DNA of 64,000 bases, taken from Tulasnella sp. 424. Its lineage: Eukaryota > Basidiomycota > Agaricomycetes > Cantharellales > Tulasnellaceae. The notes beneath the pieces are model-generated. The model did no database searches. It worked only from the letters and a program-made list of their open reading frames with translations, and had not been told where the DNA came from. Numbering within the stretch: position 1 is the stretch's first letter; every line of letters begins with the position of its first letter. Position numbers and translations under genes: made by a program. Positions 1 through 11,904 of the stretch are shown here, piece after piece. Location: the NCBI GenBank assembly GCA_019633425.1, contig WSUB01000187.1:1-64000 (forward strand), read 5' to 3'.

Positions 1-603
1 CTTTGTCTACCTTATACACATACACTAATCGTAGCATATGGCTTTGCGGGAACTCGCTCACGTCGATGTAATTGTCACTCGCTCGTTCTGATCGTTCTGT
101 ATGCGGCTGCCGCCCCCGGCATCTGCGACGAAAGAATGGTGTTCGAGATCCAATACACCCCAGTGGACTTTGTGCAAGGAGACACAGCGCCATAATAAAG
201 GAAGCAATTTCGAAACCGTCTCTCGCCTTCCTAGTGTTATAGTGCTTGCTGTTACAATCGTTCGAATGTCTAGCAAGGCTTCAGCTCGGCTTCGACGGCT
301 AGCAATCGAAAGCCCTGCAGACTCGAACATACTGCACACTTGGTCCCCAAGAGACATTGCTTTGCAGCGGCACTATTCAGGGTTGAGTCATCAAGAAGAG
401 AGGACGGGTGATGAGTGAAGTGTATTTTAAAACAGTCTTCAGGGAACTAATCGAATCGAATGCAACGCGTCGCAGGAACAAGATACAAGCGAGACGGAGT
501 GCTAATAGTCAAAAAGGGATACATAGCTCACAATCTTTTACAGGGTATCAAGAAACGAATGCCGGTCGGTCTCGAAACATCTCGGCGAACATTATTCCGC
601 CTC
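1..603. other. 3' flank of kinase-TPR copy 1, no gene seen
   Basis: No coding exon is supported here; the open frames are short and overlap each other. The stretch lies downstream of the minus-strand kinase-TPR gene and is recognisably similar to about 12.2-12.9 kb, the same flank of the second kinase-TPR copy. It therefore belongs to the duplicated unit, which probably extends left of the window. Confidence 0.6.
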
Positions 604-2896
604 CTATGGTCCGAGTTGTTGACGGACGTGAGCGGCTCGGTTTGATGCTTCTGCTGCATTCCGAGTATCTCCGATTTCTTCGAAAATTCCTGCAGCTTGT
701 TCATAAAGGCTCACCGCATCTCCGTGCCGATCCTGGTCGCAACGGACGTCGGCAAGGCACATCAGAGCCCATGCTCTTCCATCTCTGTCACCGACATCGA
801 TACAAACTTGCAAGCTTTCAGAGAAAAGCTGAACGGCCCGACTGTACTGCTTTTGAACTCGATGCACCTCAGCGAGACCCCATAAAGCATCGGCTTTCCC
901 TTGTCTGTCGCCGATGTCGGTACAGATTCGGACGACCTCGGAGTAGAGCGGAACGGCTTCGCTGTACTTATCTTGATCTAGACAAACATGGGCAAGACCA
1001 CGCAAAGCGTTGGCTCTCCGTATTCTGTCGCCGGTTTTCGTAGATATTTGGACGACCTCGGAATAGAACGCAATGGCCTCGCTGTACTCGGTTCGAAGCC
1101 GATGCACCTCAGCAAGCCCGCACAAAGCGTCGGCTTTCCGTTGTCTGTTGCCGATTTCGTTGCAGATCTGGACGACCTCGGAGTAGAACGTAACGGCTTC
1201 GCTATAATTGTTTTGACCACGATTCACTTCGGCGAGACCGAAGAGAGCATCGGCTTTTCCTGCGTTGTCGGCGATCTCCGTGCAGATGCCTAAGGCTTCG
1301 GCGAGAAATTTTGACGCATTGGTATAGTCGTTCTGGTATCGATGCATGTGTCCCAGTTGTATAAGAAGTTTAGGGGAGCGAGCTTGGAACCTCTGCGGAT
1401 CCGGAACAAGCATTGGCTATACGGAAACAAGTCAAATTGCATTCAAATGACCCAAAAGCTAGCACGACTCGCCATCCAACTCATCGACTTTCGACAGTTC
1501 TCAGCCGTTGGTCGCTTACTGGGATTGATGCTCCAACAATCAGTCATAAGGAAGTAAAGACCCCGGATCAACACCATACTGGCGTGGTCAGCGACGGCTG
1601 GGAGGTTTCCTTGAACAACGTGTGCAATAACCGTCGCGTCGTCTTGAACATCGTGAAACGGACTGGAGTTCGTCATAACCTATTTTTGCGTTGATTGTAA
1701 GCATTCCTCGAGCACCATTTGCAAATGTTGGTTTACCTCATAAACTATCCAACCCAATGCCCAGATATCACTCCAGAGGCTAGGTTGATCGCCCACGAGC
1801 AGCTCTGGAGCAGCCCAGCGAAATGTATACTTGTTCCCCGTCAGGGTTATAGTATGGGCGGTTTCACAAAGTTTCCTCTCGAGTAAGAGTGATGCAGGTT
1901 TGTCGGGCTGTACGGTAGGGTCTTTCTTCCCCAAGCGACGGGCGGAACCGAAGTCCGTGATCACTCCCCGATAGCTCGAGTTCACCAGTACGTTGAACTA
2001 CGTAATAAGAGTTAAGCTTGCCAAGGATCGTGTCACAGCAACACCCGCACCCACCGATTTGAGGTCTCCGTGGCATATCGGCGGATGCCGATTATGAAGG
2101 TACTCCAGTCCTCCCGCGACGTCGTTCACCTGGGTTATAGTCCCTCAGAGGATGGCCCAAAGTGCAGTGGTATGGTCTTACCAGCGAGATTCGTTCCGGA
2201 ATTTCCCATTCCTTCGACGCAACGAAGTCCTTTAAATTCCCGTTGTCTGCCCAGGGAAAGACCAGCCAGACCTTACCCTGGGACAGATCTTCAACAAATC
2301 CTTCAAGCTTGATGATGTTTTCATGAGAAAGCTCAGTGAAGAATCGTGCTTCCCTGAGTGCCGACTAAGAGGAGTGAGTGCTGTGCGAATGTTCTCTGCG
2401 TTCAGATAGCTCCTTCTCACCTTCAATACTCGGTCTTTGTCCTCTCCGATTTTCAATTTCTTGACCGCTACAGGCTAACATGTTGGAGTCGACCAGTCGT
2501 TTAACTAACTACTGTAGGAAGGAGAGGCGGTTTGGGACAGACCTTTTGCGTGGTGGTTCTACCATGAGACGGGTTCTTATGTCCGGCACGTGCTTCAGTA
2601 TCAGAAGCAGAAACCAAGCACGCTCGTAAAACCGTCGCATGCCCTCCGTGGAACTCGGGGGCTTCTTGCACGAATCGGATCGCGGACGGATCAATTCGCC
2701 ATTTCGCAAGTTTCTCGAGCCTATCCCGCTATACAGTAATGGACTTTGGTAAGCCATTGCGATCAGCCGTCGCTATTCGGGTGGGGCGTACTAATAGGCT
2801 GCTCAACGGGGGTGTACATGCGGGATCACCAGGGGGACTAGGACGGTCGGCGTCGTCGGTTTCGTGACGTATCAGACGCCTTAGTAGAGCAAACAT
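604..2896 (-). CDS. Protein kinase-TPR fusion protein, copy 1
   Basis: Spliced minus-strand gene, eight exons by alignment with its paralogue at 12930-15236. The chosen ATG (2894-2896) opens a short N-terminal exon conserved in both copies. The next exon carries a glycine loop (GGHATVLRA), followed by the VAVKKL lysine, the catalytic loop HGDLKS..N, ITDFGSAR, the APE-type motif AAPELL and SDIWALGW. This is a full set of tyrosine-kinase-like catalytic motifs. The last exon (604-1416) encodes about six 40-residue tetratricopeptide repeats (consensus ADALxGLAEVHRxQxxYSEA). The repeats are strikingly alike at DNA level, giving a 120-bp periodicity. Kinase and TPR halves join through a GC-AG intron (ATG|GCGAGT); without that splice the kinase would end at a stop near 1443 and the TPR part would be separate. 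Substrate and partners are unknown. A signalling role, with TPRs as the recognition surface, is inference. Confidence 0.75.
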
Positions 2897-3140
2897 GGTC
2901 GACGGTTAGATGAGTTGAAGGCTAAGGAGTAGCTTCGCCGAGGGGAAAGTAAATGAGTTGGTTTGGAGGATGTGTGGTGACAGTACGGGAGCCTTAAAGG
3001 GGAGTCCTAACACCCTCAAACCGCGCCTTCTCCTCGAGGCGCGGGCTAGACCTTTCTCCTGCACGTGACGTTAATATCTATACGATTCCGCTTTCAGTGA
3101 TCCGACCTCTTTCCACACCAAATTCTAGGCGCGCTCGTTG

Positions 3141-3400
3141 AATTGACCGATGTCTTTGAAGGCAAAGGGCACTCTTGGCGCATTCGCTATCGCCGCGGGC
3201 CGCGAACCGGACCATCCCGTCACCGCCCGCGATCACGTCTATTCGTCTCCATCGACCATGAGGATCACTTAAGGAATCCAACTCATCTCAGTTCTCCTAC
3301 CCTCCCGAACGCTTTCGTACGCTTCCACAACACTATCGACCCCAGAAACAACCAACCCAATTCTCAGCCCGGTGCTAACTCTCGGCAGACAGGCTAAAAC
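3141..3400 (+). pseudogene. Orphan 5' fragment of Ca2+-ATPase gene (F1)
   Basis: From about 3237 the translation reads VSIDHEDHLRN, then NAFVRFHNT and RNNQPNSQPGAN. This matches the N-terminal tail of the intact ATPase at 26884-31298 (VSIDDEDHPRS, NASVRFHNT, RNNQPTSQSGGN). The similarity stops near 3390 and no ATPase core follows. The upstream 90 bp resemble the start of the other two fragments at 15.84 and 21.1 kb. It is a broken copy with no expected function. Confidence 0.75.
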
Positions 3401-4134
3401 GAAATCCAACACAGTCGAACAGATGGAGAGTGAGCAAATAGTAGCAAACTAACTCCGGCGCGACCTCGCGAAGGCTCCGCCTCCGGAGCAGGGGCTTGTG
3501 AACCTACGTCGGGATTGGCAACATACATGAAGCACGTCTAACTGGCGGGTGAAGGTTACTTCAGGTTTGTCGAAAGGGCGGGCACGTTACAACCAACATA
3601 TGCGGCAGGTGTGACAAGCGGAAAGAAGCAGGCGCGACAGGAGCAGTGGATGACTCTTTGACAGACTTGGGGTCGGAAAACGGGAATAAAGCGGTACAAG
3701 ACGGTAGTGCAATTATGTAAACTGTATTTTTCGGAATGAGAGAGTAATAGGATGAGGGTACCCAATAGAATCACCCAGATGTCACGGTTCTCACGTGGTT
3801 AGCGGTCAGGTTTGGTGCGTTCGCAACGAGGCGTACGAGTTAGACAGATGGCTCACTCGTCTCGATCTCTCTCTCTCTCTCTCCCTCCTCTTTTCTGTAA
3901 AACGACAGTCAGGAGCAAACAGCAATTACAGACACAGCGCGTCCTTCCTTGACCAACGGTTAACCGTCATTCCATCTCATTTCCTCCCCTTCCCAGTTTA
4001 CCTTCCACTCCCCGCGCACCACCTCGTTCATTGCATCTTTCTCGATCTCACTTCCTATTTCGAGACTGGTCATCTCTTATCTGGGGCTTGTGGCCACCTC
4101 CTTCGAGCCAGTCTCTCTCGACGCACCGTCCTCC
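3401..4134. other. Intergenic, with CT microsatellite
   Basis: No supported exon. A pure TC/CT dinucleotide run sits at about 3864-3884. The last 50 bp before 4135 align with the sequence just upstream of the ATG in the other Ca2+-ATPase copies, so the right part is the ancestral 5' leader of the damaged ATPase copy that follows. Confidence 0.6.
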
Positions 4135-7100
4135 ATGCCGCCGCGCAACGCTAAGCAAACCCGAATCACAATCTCAGCCCAAGAGGCGAGAAATGCCGGT
4201 CCAGTCGTCTCCCGTCTTTCTCCTACTGTCTCGAATGCATCTGTACGTTACCACAACACTACCGACCTCAGAAATAATTAACCCACTTCTCAGTCCAGTG
4301 GCAACTCTCTTGGCATCCTCGGTCCAAATTCGCATCAACGCAAGGGCAGTCTGTCAATAAATCTGGGAAAGGAGAACATTGCCCTCACCCCATTCAGCTC
4401 TATTCGCACCAAAGGAGCAGAGAGCACCTACGACACCTCCGAGGAACCTCCCCAGGAGGCTACTGAAAAGTATGGCAAGGACAAGGCTCCCGACGCGCCC
4501 AAATCCCCGCTCCTCGACGACGTCGCCGACCCAACACCATACGCCTTCCGACCTAACACTTTGGCCAACCTTATCGCCAACAACGCCAAGGACCTCGATG
4601 CCTTGGAGCAAATGGGCGGCGCTGATGAACTCGTACGTGGCTTGGGAAGCGATCGTACCAGGGGTCTTTCCGCCGAGGCCCTCGCCCCTGTCGGTGGCGA
4701 CAGACCGTCCGATGCCTTCTCGTCACCGCTGGGAGTGCGGCAGCGAATCTATGGCACAAACGTACTGCCCAAACGTCCTTCAAAATCGCTCTGGCTTCTT
4801 ATGTGGCTCGCGCTGAAGGACAAGGTCTTGGTACGTAATACCTGCTCCATCTGAATTATCTTGTGCTAATCCATCCCTTGCTCGTCATCGCCTTCCGATA
4901 GATCTTGCTTATGACTGCCGCTGCAGTGTCGTTAGCTCTCGGCCTCTATTCTGACTTTGGGACAAAGCCAGAACCGATCATTTGTGCTGACACTGGTCGC
5001 AGGGAGTGCACGGCACCGAAAGTCGAATGGGTGGAAGGAGTAGCTCTCTTGATTGCGGTCATGATCGTTGTTCTCGTCGGATCTTTGAACGATTGGCAAA
5101 AGGAAAGGCAATTCTGTGCTTTGAACGATCAGAAGGAGGACCGAACGGTCAAGGTTATTCGAAACAGTCAGGAGACGGTTATTAACATCAAGGTGGGTTG
5201 TTGACAACCTGGACATATGATTTCGCTGGCTAAACGAAGCGGTTTTACAGGATGTCCTTGTTGGCGACATTGCTCTAGTCGAGCCTGGTGAAATCGTGCC
5301 TGTCGATGGTGTTTTCCTCAGTGGCCACAACGTCGTTTGCGACGAGTCTGGCGCAACTGGTGAATCCCATACGATCAAGAAGGTCACCTACGAGGACGCC
5401 ATCGCGGACAAGAAAAAAGGAATTCAGTCCAAGGGCGACTGTTTCTTCGTTTCCGGCTCCAAGGTTCAGGAAGGTGTTGGCCAATATATCGTCGTTGCCA
5501 TTGGTCCAAGGAGTTTCAACGGCAGGATTCTAATGGGTACGAGGGTCGATTTCCTGGTCTGAGCGCAAAGTCGCTAATTTGATTATTGTAGATCTTCGTG
5601 GCGAGACTGAGAACACTCCCCTGCAAGTCAAGCTCAACGCTTTGGCCGAACTCATCGCCAAACTCGGTTCCTTCGCTGGTCTTATTCTTTTCGCCGCTCT
5701 CATGATTCGATTCTTCGTCCACCTCAAGACCGATCCCAGCAGATCCGCCAACACCACGGCCATGGAGTTCATCAACATCCCCATTATTGCCGTCACCATC
5801 ATCGTCGTTGCTGTTCCCGAAGGTCTTCCTCTTGCGGTCACTCTCACTCTCGCGTTCGCTACCAAGCGCATGACGAAGGAGATGCTTCTCGTCCGTGCCC
5901 TTGGCTCTTGCGAGAACATGGCAAACGCTTCCGTCCTCTGCACCGACAAGACCGGTACCCTGACCACAAACGTCATGTCCGTCGTCGCAGGCTCAATCGG
6001 TGTTCACGGCAAGTTCGCGCACGATAAGGACAACGACCGTCGTAACGTTGGAAACGTCGAGGGAGAGCCCGAGGGCAACAACCGCCATAAGGAGGACTTT
6101 GCCATGAACTTTGGCGAGATCAACGCTTCGATGAACGATGCCACCCGTCAGGTCTTCAACGATGCGATCACGATCAACTCTACGGCTTTCGAGGACAAGA
6201 ACCCCAAGACTGAGGAGCTCGAGTTCGTCGGTTCCAAGACCGAGGTTGCTCTGCTTAACTTTGCCAAGCAGCAGGGATGGGCAAACTACCGCGAGCGTCG
6301 CGAAAAGTCCGAGGTCGTTCAGATGATCCCCTTCTCGAGCGAACGCAAGTCCATGGGTGTTGTCGTCAAAAACGGAGACAAGTGGCGCGTCTACTTCAAG
6401 GGTGCTTCGGAGATCGTCAGCAACAAATGCTTCAGCCACATCGTCGTTCACCAGCCCGGATCCAGTTCGTCTTCGTCCACTGATATCCCAGTCAAGGACA
6501 TCGGTCCCATCGAGCGGGAGAACTTGTCACGCAACATCATCTTCTACGCCAACCAGACTCTCCGAACCATCGCTATCGCCTATCGTGACCTCGAACAGTG
6601 GCCGCCCAGTGGATCGTCTTTGGACGACTCTCAAGAGGTTCCGTTCGACGATTTGTTCGACGAGTTGACCCTCATTGCCATCACTGCCATCGAAGACCCC
6701 TTACGTGAGGGTGTTAAGCAGGCCGTCGCGGATTGCCAGAGGGCTGGTGTTTCCGTCCGAATGTGCACGGGTGACAACGTCCTTACGGCTCGGTCGATCG
6801 CGTACCAGTGCGGTATCTTCACTCCCGGTGGTGTCATCATGGAAGGACCGACTTTCCGAAACCTGACCGACGCGGAACGCACGGAAATCGTACCACGGTT
6901 GCAAGTCTTGGCCCGCTCGTCGCCCGAAGATAAGAAGATCTTGGTCGAGAAGCTCAAGTCCCTTGGAGAGATCGTCGGTGTCACCGGTGATGGAACCAAC
7001 GATGGGCCTGCTCTCAAGACTGCCAACGTCGGATTCTCGATGGGTTTTGCCGGAACGGAGGTCGCGAAAGACGCTTCGGATATCATTCTCATGGACGACA

Positions 7101-8078
7101 ACTTCGCCTCGATCGTTTCGGCCATCGTCTGGGGACGTACCGTCAACGATGCCGTCCGCAAGTTCTTGCGGTTCCAGATCTCGGTCAACATCATTGCTGT
7201 CATCATCACATTCGTCACCGCTGTCGCATCTTCCTCCGAATCCTTGATCCTCACTGCCGTTCAGCTGCTCTGGATTAACATCATCATGAACACCTTCACT
7301 GCTCTCGCTCTCGCCAATCCGACTAGCCGTGAGGTCCTTGACCGCAAGCCCGACCGCAAGACCGCTCCGTTGTTCAACACCGCCATGCGGATGCAGATCA
7401 TTGGCCAATCGATGTACCAGACCTTCATCATCCTCTTGTTCCACTTTGCCGGCGATATCATCTTTGGATACGACAGGTCAACCCACACCGAGTTGCAGAT
7501 TCAGCAGTGGCATTCGGAGCTCAGCACGCTCGTCGTCAACGCCTTCGTCTTCAGCCAGGTCTTCAACTCGATCAGCTTGACGAGGAATGGTAGCAAGAAG
7601 AACGTGTTTGCGGGCATTCACAAGGACTTCTACACAATCATCATAATCACTCTCATCGGTATGTACCTTCAGGTCGTTGGGACAGACTTGATCTAACGTT
7701 CCCCCACCTTTTGCAGAGGTTGCTGCCCAAATCGCCATCGCCTTCGTCGGTGGTGCGGTTCATCACCTTAGCGGCAAGTCGTGGAGTGTCTCGCTCGCTC
7801 TTGGCTTTGGTTCTCTTCTCCTTGGTTTTATCATCCGTCTCATCCCCGAGGAGCCTGTCGAAAAGATTTTCAGGAAGCTCGCGCTCATGCAAGAGTCGGG
7901 TATCTTCCGGACCGTCAGTCGGACAAATGCGTACCAACCGGATTTGCAATCACTTTCAACTTTAGACACAACTTCAACTCAACCCAGAACGCGTCATGAT
8001 GATCCTTCTAGAGAAAATCTGGCACTCCCCGTCGGCAGCGCTCCTCAAGGTCGGAAGCATGAATCACGACACTCGTAA
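4135..8078 (+). pseudogene. P-type Ca2+-ATPase, full-length but damaged copy
   Basis: Collinear with the intact minus-strand copy at 26884-31298, with the same intron positions (exons end at 4830, 5192, 5536 and 7658). PEGLPL, CTDKTGTLT and TGDGTNDGP are present. Damage: an in-frame TAA at 4279-4281 where the intact copy has CAA, so the next ATG in frame is at 4612; loss of part of the N-terminal tail; AAC at 7289-7291 replacing the membrane-segment-6 Asp (NIIMDTF becomes NIIMNTF), followed by ALANPTS in place of ALATDPAS; and loss of the 3' part of exon 5 and all of exon 6, leaving a different C-terminus. In the SERCA/PMCA family that Asp is a Ca2+ ligand, so transport should fail even if a shortened protein is made from 4612. 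The core frame of 705 residues is otherwise open, so decay is recent or a truncated product is tolerated. Confidence 0.8.
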
Positions 8079-10528
8079 TACTGTATTTTTTTGGTCCTTC
8101 TCCCTTCTTTCCTTCCTTGTATCAACACACTGCACTCTGATAAAAGAGAAAGCGCCTATATTATATATATCATTGAAATATTTTGTAGTCTTTCGCGCGC
8201 GCGCCCGAGTACATTCAGAAGGCCAAAGGGAACTCATTCTGGCATGGTGTTGCAAGAAACAAGCCGTAGTCCCGACTTGTCTTCCTTTTCCTTTCCTGCC
8301 CTGTCTCTGGCACCGATGCACTCCATCTCAGCTCGTGATCACGACTTACGGCTTGCCATGAAGTCCCTCTTTTTCTTCCCTTTCGCTTCGCATTTTTGCT
8401 CTCCTTCTTAGCATCCCGCAGTCCTCACGACCTCTCGGCATGATATCATGGTTGGCGACTTCCGACGGTTGCCTGGCAGGCCTCAACATCGCACTCTCGG
8501 CTCGTACGGCCCCCCATATCTTACCTCACTCGCACACACTCGCTTTGAATGTGACGTGGTTCTAACCTTCTTTGCTGCACAACTCATTAAGATAACATAC
8601 GACATTTCTGCTGTCCTTCGAGCTCGTGGGACGTGGCTGAAGTTTAGGTTAATGTCCTCACTTGCTTAAAATTTATTCATTGCCAGACATAATAGAAGGG
8701 GCTTATGCCCTACGCAAAAACGCCCCAAAGATATCAATTCTGCACGTAACCTATGTCCCAAGCCCGTTAACCTTATCGCGCGTAACCTCCGTAGGTTACA
8801 TGCAGGGGTGCCAGTGATATCTCGGGCGGTGGATGCTCTGACGACTCGAGAGAGCCCCTGAGGCAGGTGTGTGCGGTCGACAATGGAAAATGGTTTTCAG
8901 CTATAATCGAACCCAAAATTCAGGATTTCGCCTCTCGGGGGGATCCCGTAAACCTCATCGCGCATAAGCCCCAAAAGTGGATAACGGCGACGGCAGTCGA
9001 GCGTTACCCTAATAGCCTGGGTGCCAGCAGCAAGGTTACGTGTAAGATTGATATCTTTCACCAATTTTGCGTGGATAACGGGAATTCTGTCAAGGTTTTT
9101 TGCACGTAACCTCCGCAGGAGTGGGGGTCCTCTTATGATAAAGTGGGCGTGTTCCTGAGGGGTTGACTTCCCAGTCCTTTTCCTCCCTCACCGCTCCGGA
9201 GATACTTACTACTCACTTTATTAGTTCAAATTACATTATAACCATTTTACGGCATTCCTGCCCATTATTGTGGTGACACGAGCCAGAATGATGGCAAACG
9301 CCTTGCACCAAGGAGCCGCCTACCCCCTCCGGGAAACTTTCTGCAATAGCTCTTCCCCTGAGCACAGAACTCTGAGGCAGAACACGGATTTAGATAATAT
9401 ACTACTACACAGACCACCATGAAAGATTTCGTGATTCTACATTTAGCATCGCGAATGTATTGTCGCCTGAAGGCAAGCGCCACAGTGAATTCCTACGCTT
9501 AGGAAAGCTTGACTGCGATCTCCCTCTTCTCTTGCATGGACGACACGAACGACAATGTAGGGGTGTTGCCGGAACGTATACCTTGTGGGTCTGACACGCA
9601 GGTTATTGACCTGGACTGAAATGGAGGACAATTGACCTTGCTCACGGCGGGAGACACGGCCGACGCGCTCCTGCACGTCTCTTTTGCATGCAGCTTCCCC
9701 ACGAATCCTGGCCACCCAAAACAACGGTTCGCGAGTGTCACACCGGGTGTACCGCTTTTTTTTGTGTCGTACACTAGATTTATTTTTATTTATTATTTAT
9801 TTCTTTTCGCTCTTTCTTTTCGCTCTTTCTTTTTTTTCTTGAGGCGACACTTCGACCAAGCTCTCTTTTTCTTTTCGTTCTCTCTTGGAAAATGCAGCCG
9901 GATTTTCACACAACACATCATCCACGGGAGAAAGAAATCATTCCAATGACCAGGGCGCCGAACCAGATTCCATTAAGGTAGAGACTTCCTTTCAGATCCA
10001 GTCCGGCTGGAGTGAATGAGAATGCTCCCTGCTTCGAACTGGAGTCTAAACCATGAAAGGGATGTGACGGACCTAAAGGGGAGTACTCGAGTTGAACCGG
10101 ATCGGAAACTGACCTCAAAGGAACGTCAGTAAGAGTAAATATGAGATTCATAATCCAGGTAGAGTCCTATTAATATAGGGTCTGACCCACCGGGAAAGTT
10201 AGGATTCTCCCGTGATACTCGTCTATACTATAAGACTGCCAGCAATCCAAAGGCCGTCTCTCTCCCTCATCCACCCCATGATATCCACCTGTAATCGCCG
10301 AGTGGTGCTGACCAGCAGTTAATCAAGCAGCACGACATCCCACCCCCCCCCCCCCGTTTTCACAACTCCAAGGCAACGTTGTGTTGACCCCTGTTTGACG
10401 TTCCTCCTTCGCGCACCGCCCCATCTTCAACTTTCCCCCAGCTCCCATTTAGAGCCCGGCCATATCTTACTAAGACTTGCATCCAACTCCTTCCAGCCAG
10501 TATCTCTCGATCGACTCGCCTTCCTTCA
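8079..10528. other. 2.4 kb intergenic with short palindromic repeats
   Basis: No recognised gene. The first 100 bp are the old 3' flank of the ATPase copy. Between 8740 and 9110 a short motif GCACGTAACCT recurs (8741, about 8781, inverted at 9033, 9101), including a perfect palindrome at 8782-8799, and a longer direct repeat around ATCGCGC (about 8762 and 8945). This could be a decayed small mobile element, but no terminal repeats or target duplications were found. T-rich tracts occur near 9750-9880 and a poly-C run near 10346-10360. The final 150 bp align with the promoter-side flank of the intact ATPase gene. Confidence 0.5.
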
Positions 10529-11904
10529 TGAGGTCGAGCGCTAAACAATCTAGAATCACAATCTCAGCGCAGCCCGCTGTAATTGACAGTCCAGTGGTCT
10601 CCACGGACCACGAAGATCACCCAAGGACTCCCACTCTTGCCGGTGCAGGCAGCCCTCCCCCTACCCTCTCAAACGCATCCGTACACATCTACAATACTAC
10701 CGCCTTCAGAAGTGACCACTTCCCAGTCCGGTGCCGACTCTCTTGGACTCCTCGGTCCAAATTCACATCAACGCAAGGGCAGTCGATCAACAAATCTGGG
10801 TACGGACAACATTGTCCTCGCCCCATTCAGCTCCATTCGCACCAAAGGAGCAGAGAGCACTCAAGAAACTTCTGAGGAGCCTCCTCGGGGGAGCACTGAA
10901 AGGATGGCAAGGACAAGGCTCCCGACGCGCCCAATCCCTGCTCCTCGAGGGCGTCGCCGACCCAACACCATATACCTTTCGACCTAACAGTTCGGCTAAC
11001 CTGATTGCCAACAATGCCAAAGATCTCGATGCCTTGCAGCAAATGGGCAGCGCCGGCCGTATGGAAACGTACCGTCAACGATGTCGTCTGCAGGTTCTTG
11101 CAGTTTCGGATCTCAGTCAACATCGCTCCCGTCGTCATCGCTTTCGTCACCGCTGTCGCATCCTCCACCGAATCTTCGGTCCTCACTAGCGTTCAACTGC
11201 TCTGGATGAACATCATCATCACGGATACATTCGCTGCTCTCGCTCTTGCCACCGATCCAGCCAGCCGCGACGTCCTTGATCGCGTGGCCGACCACATGCC
11301 CGACCGCAAGACCGCTCCGTCGTTCAACACCGCCATGCGGATTTAGATCACGGCCAATCAATGTACCAGACCTTCATCACCCTCTTGTTCTACTTTACCG
11401 GCGATATCATCGTTGAATACGACAACGACAAGCCCACACCGAGTTGCGAATTCAGAAGTGGCATTCGGAGCTCAATACGCTCGTCTTCCACGTCTTTGTG
11501 TTCTGTCAGATCTTCAACTCGATCAACCCGAGGAGGACTGATAGCGAGAAGAACGTGTTCGTGGGCATTCACAAGAACTTCTACTTCATCATAATCACTC
11601 TCATCGGTACTTACCTTCTGGCCGGTTTGGAGGGACCTGATTCTAACGTGTCCCCACCTTTTGCAGAGGTTGCTGCCCAAATCGTTATCCCTTCGTTGGT
11701 GGTGCTGTTCATCACCTCAGCGGCAAGTCGTGGAGTGTCTCGCTCGCTCTTGGCTTTGGCTCTCTTCTCCTTGGTTTTCCCATGCGTCTCACCCCCGAGG
11801 AGCCTGTCGAAAAGATTCTCAGGAAGCTCGCGCTCATGCAAGAGTCGAATATCTTCCGGACCGTCAAGGATGACCTAGCCGCATTTTTGTGTCGGCAGTG
11901 GTAA
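10529..11904 (+). pseudogene. Ca2+-ATPase copy lacking the catalytic core
   Basis: Begins with the same leader and start region as the intact ATPase (TRITIS-like start, SNSHQRKGS-like tail, NNAKDLDALQQM near 11025). At about 11050 it jumps straight to the segment TVNDVVCRFLQF just before membrane segment 5. Everything between is gone: membrane segments 1-4, actuator, phosphorylation-site DKTGT and nucleotide-binding domains, with three introns. After the junction NIIITDTFAALALATD and the exon-5 homologue follow to EEPVEKIL and a stop at 11902-11904. Several frameshifts and an in-frame TAG (about 11343) break the remaining frames. A protein from this locus could not be phosphorylated or pump ions. 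Confidence 0.85.

Noticed and set aside
408..1043. Plus-strand 211-codon frame over the TPR exon
   Set aside because: Mirror of the repetitive TPR coding strand; it has no independent support and a low-complexity composition.
5530..7444. Minus-strand open frames of up to 247 codons in the first ATPase copy
   Set aside because: Antisense shadows with no motif; the plus strand aligns residue by residue with the intact ATPase.
8780..9110. CRISPR-like or other ordered repeat array
   Set aside because: Only four short, unevenly spaced and partly inverted words; the genome is eukaryotic.
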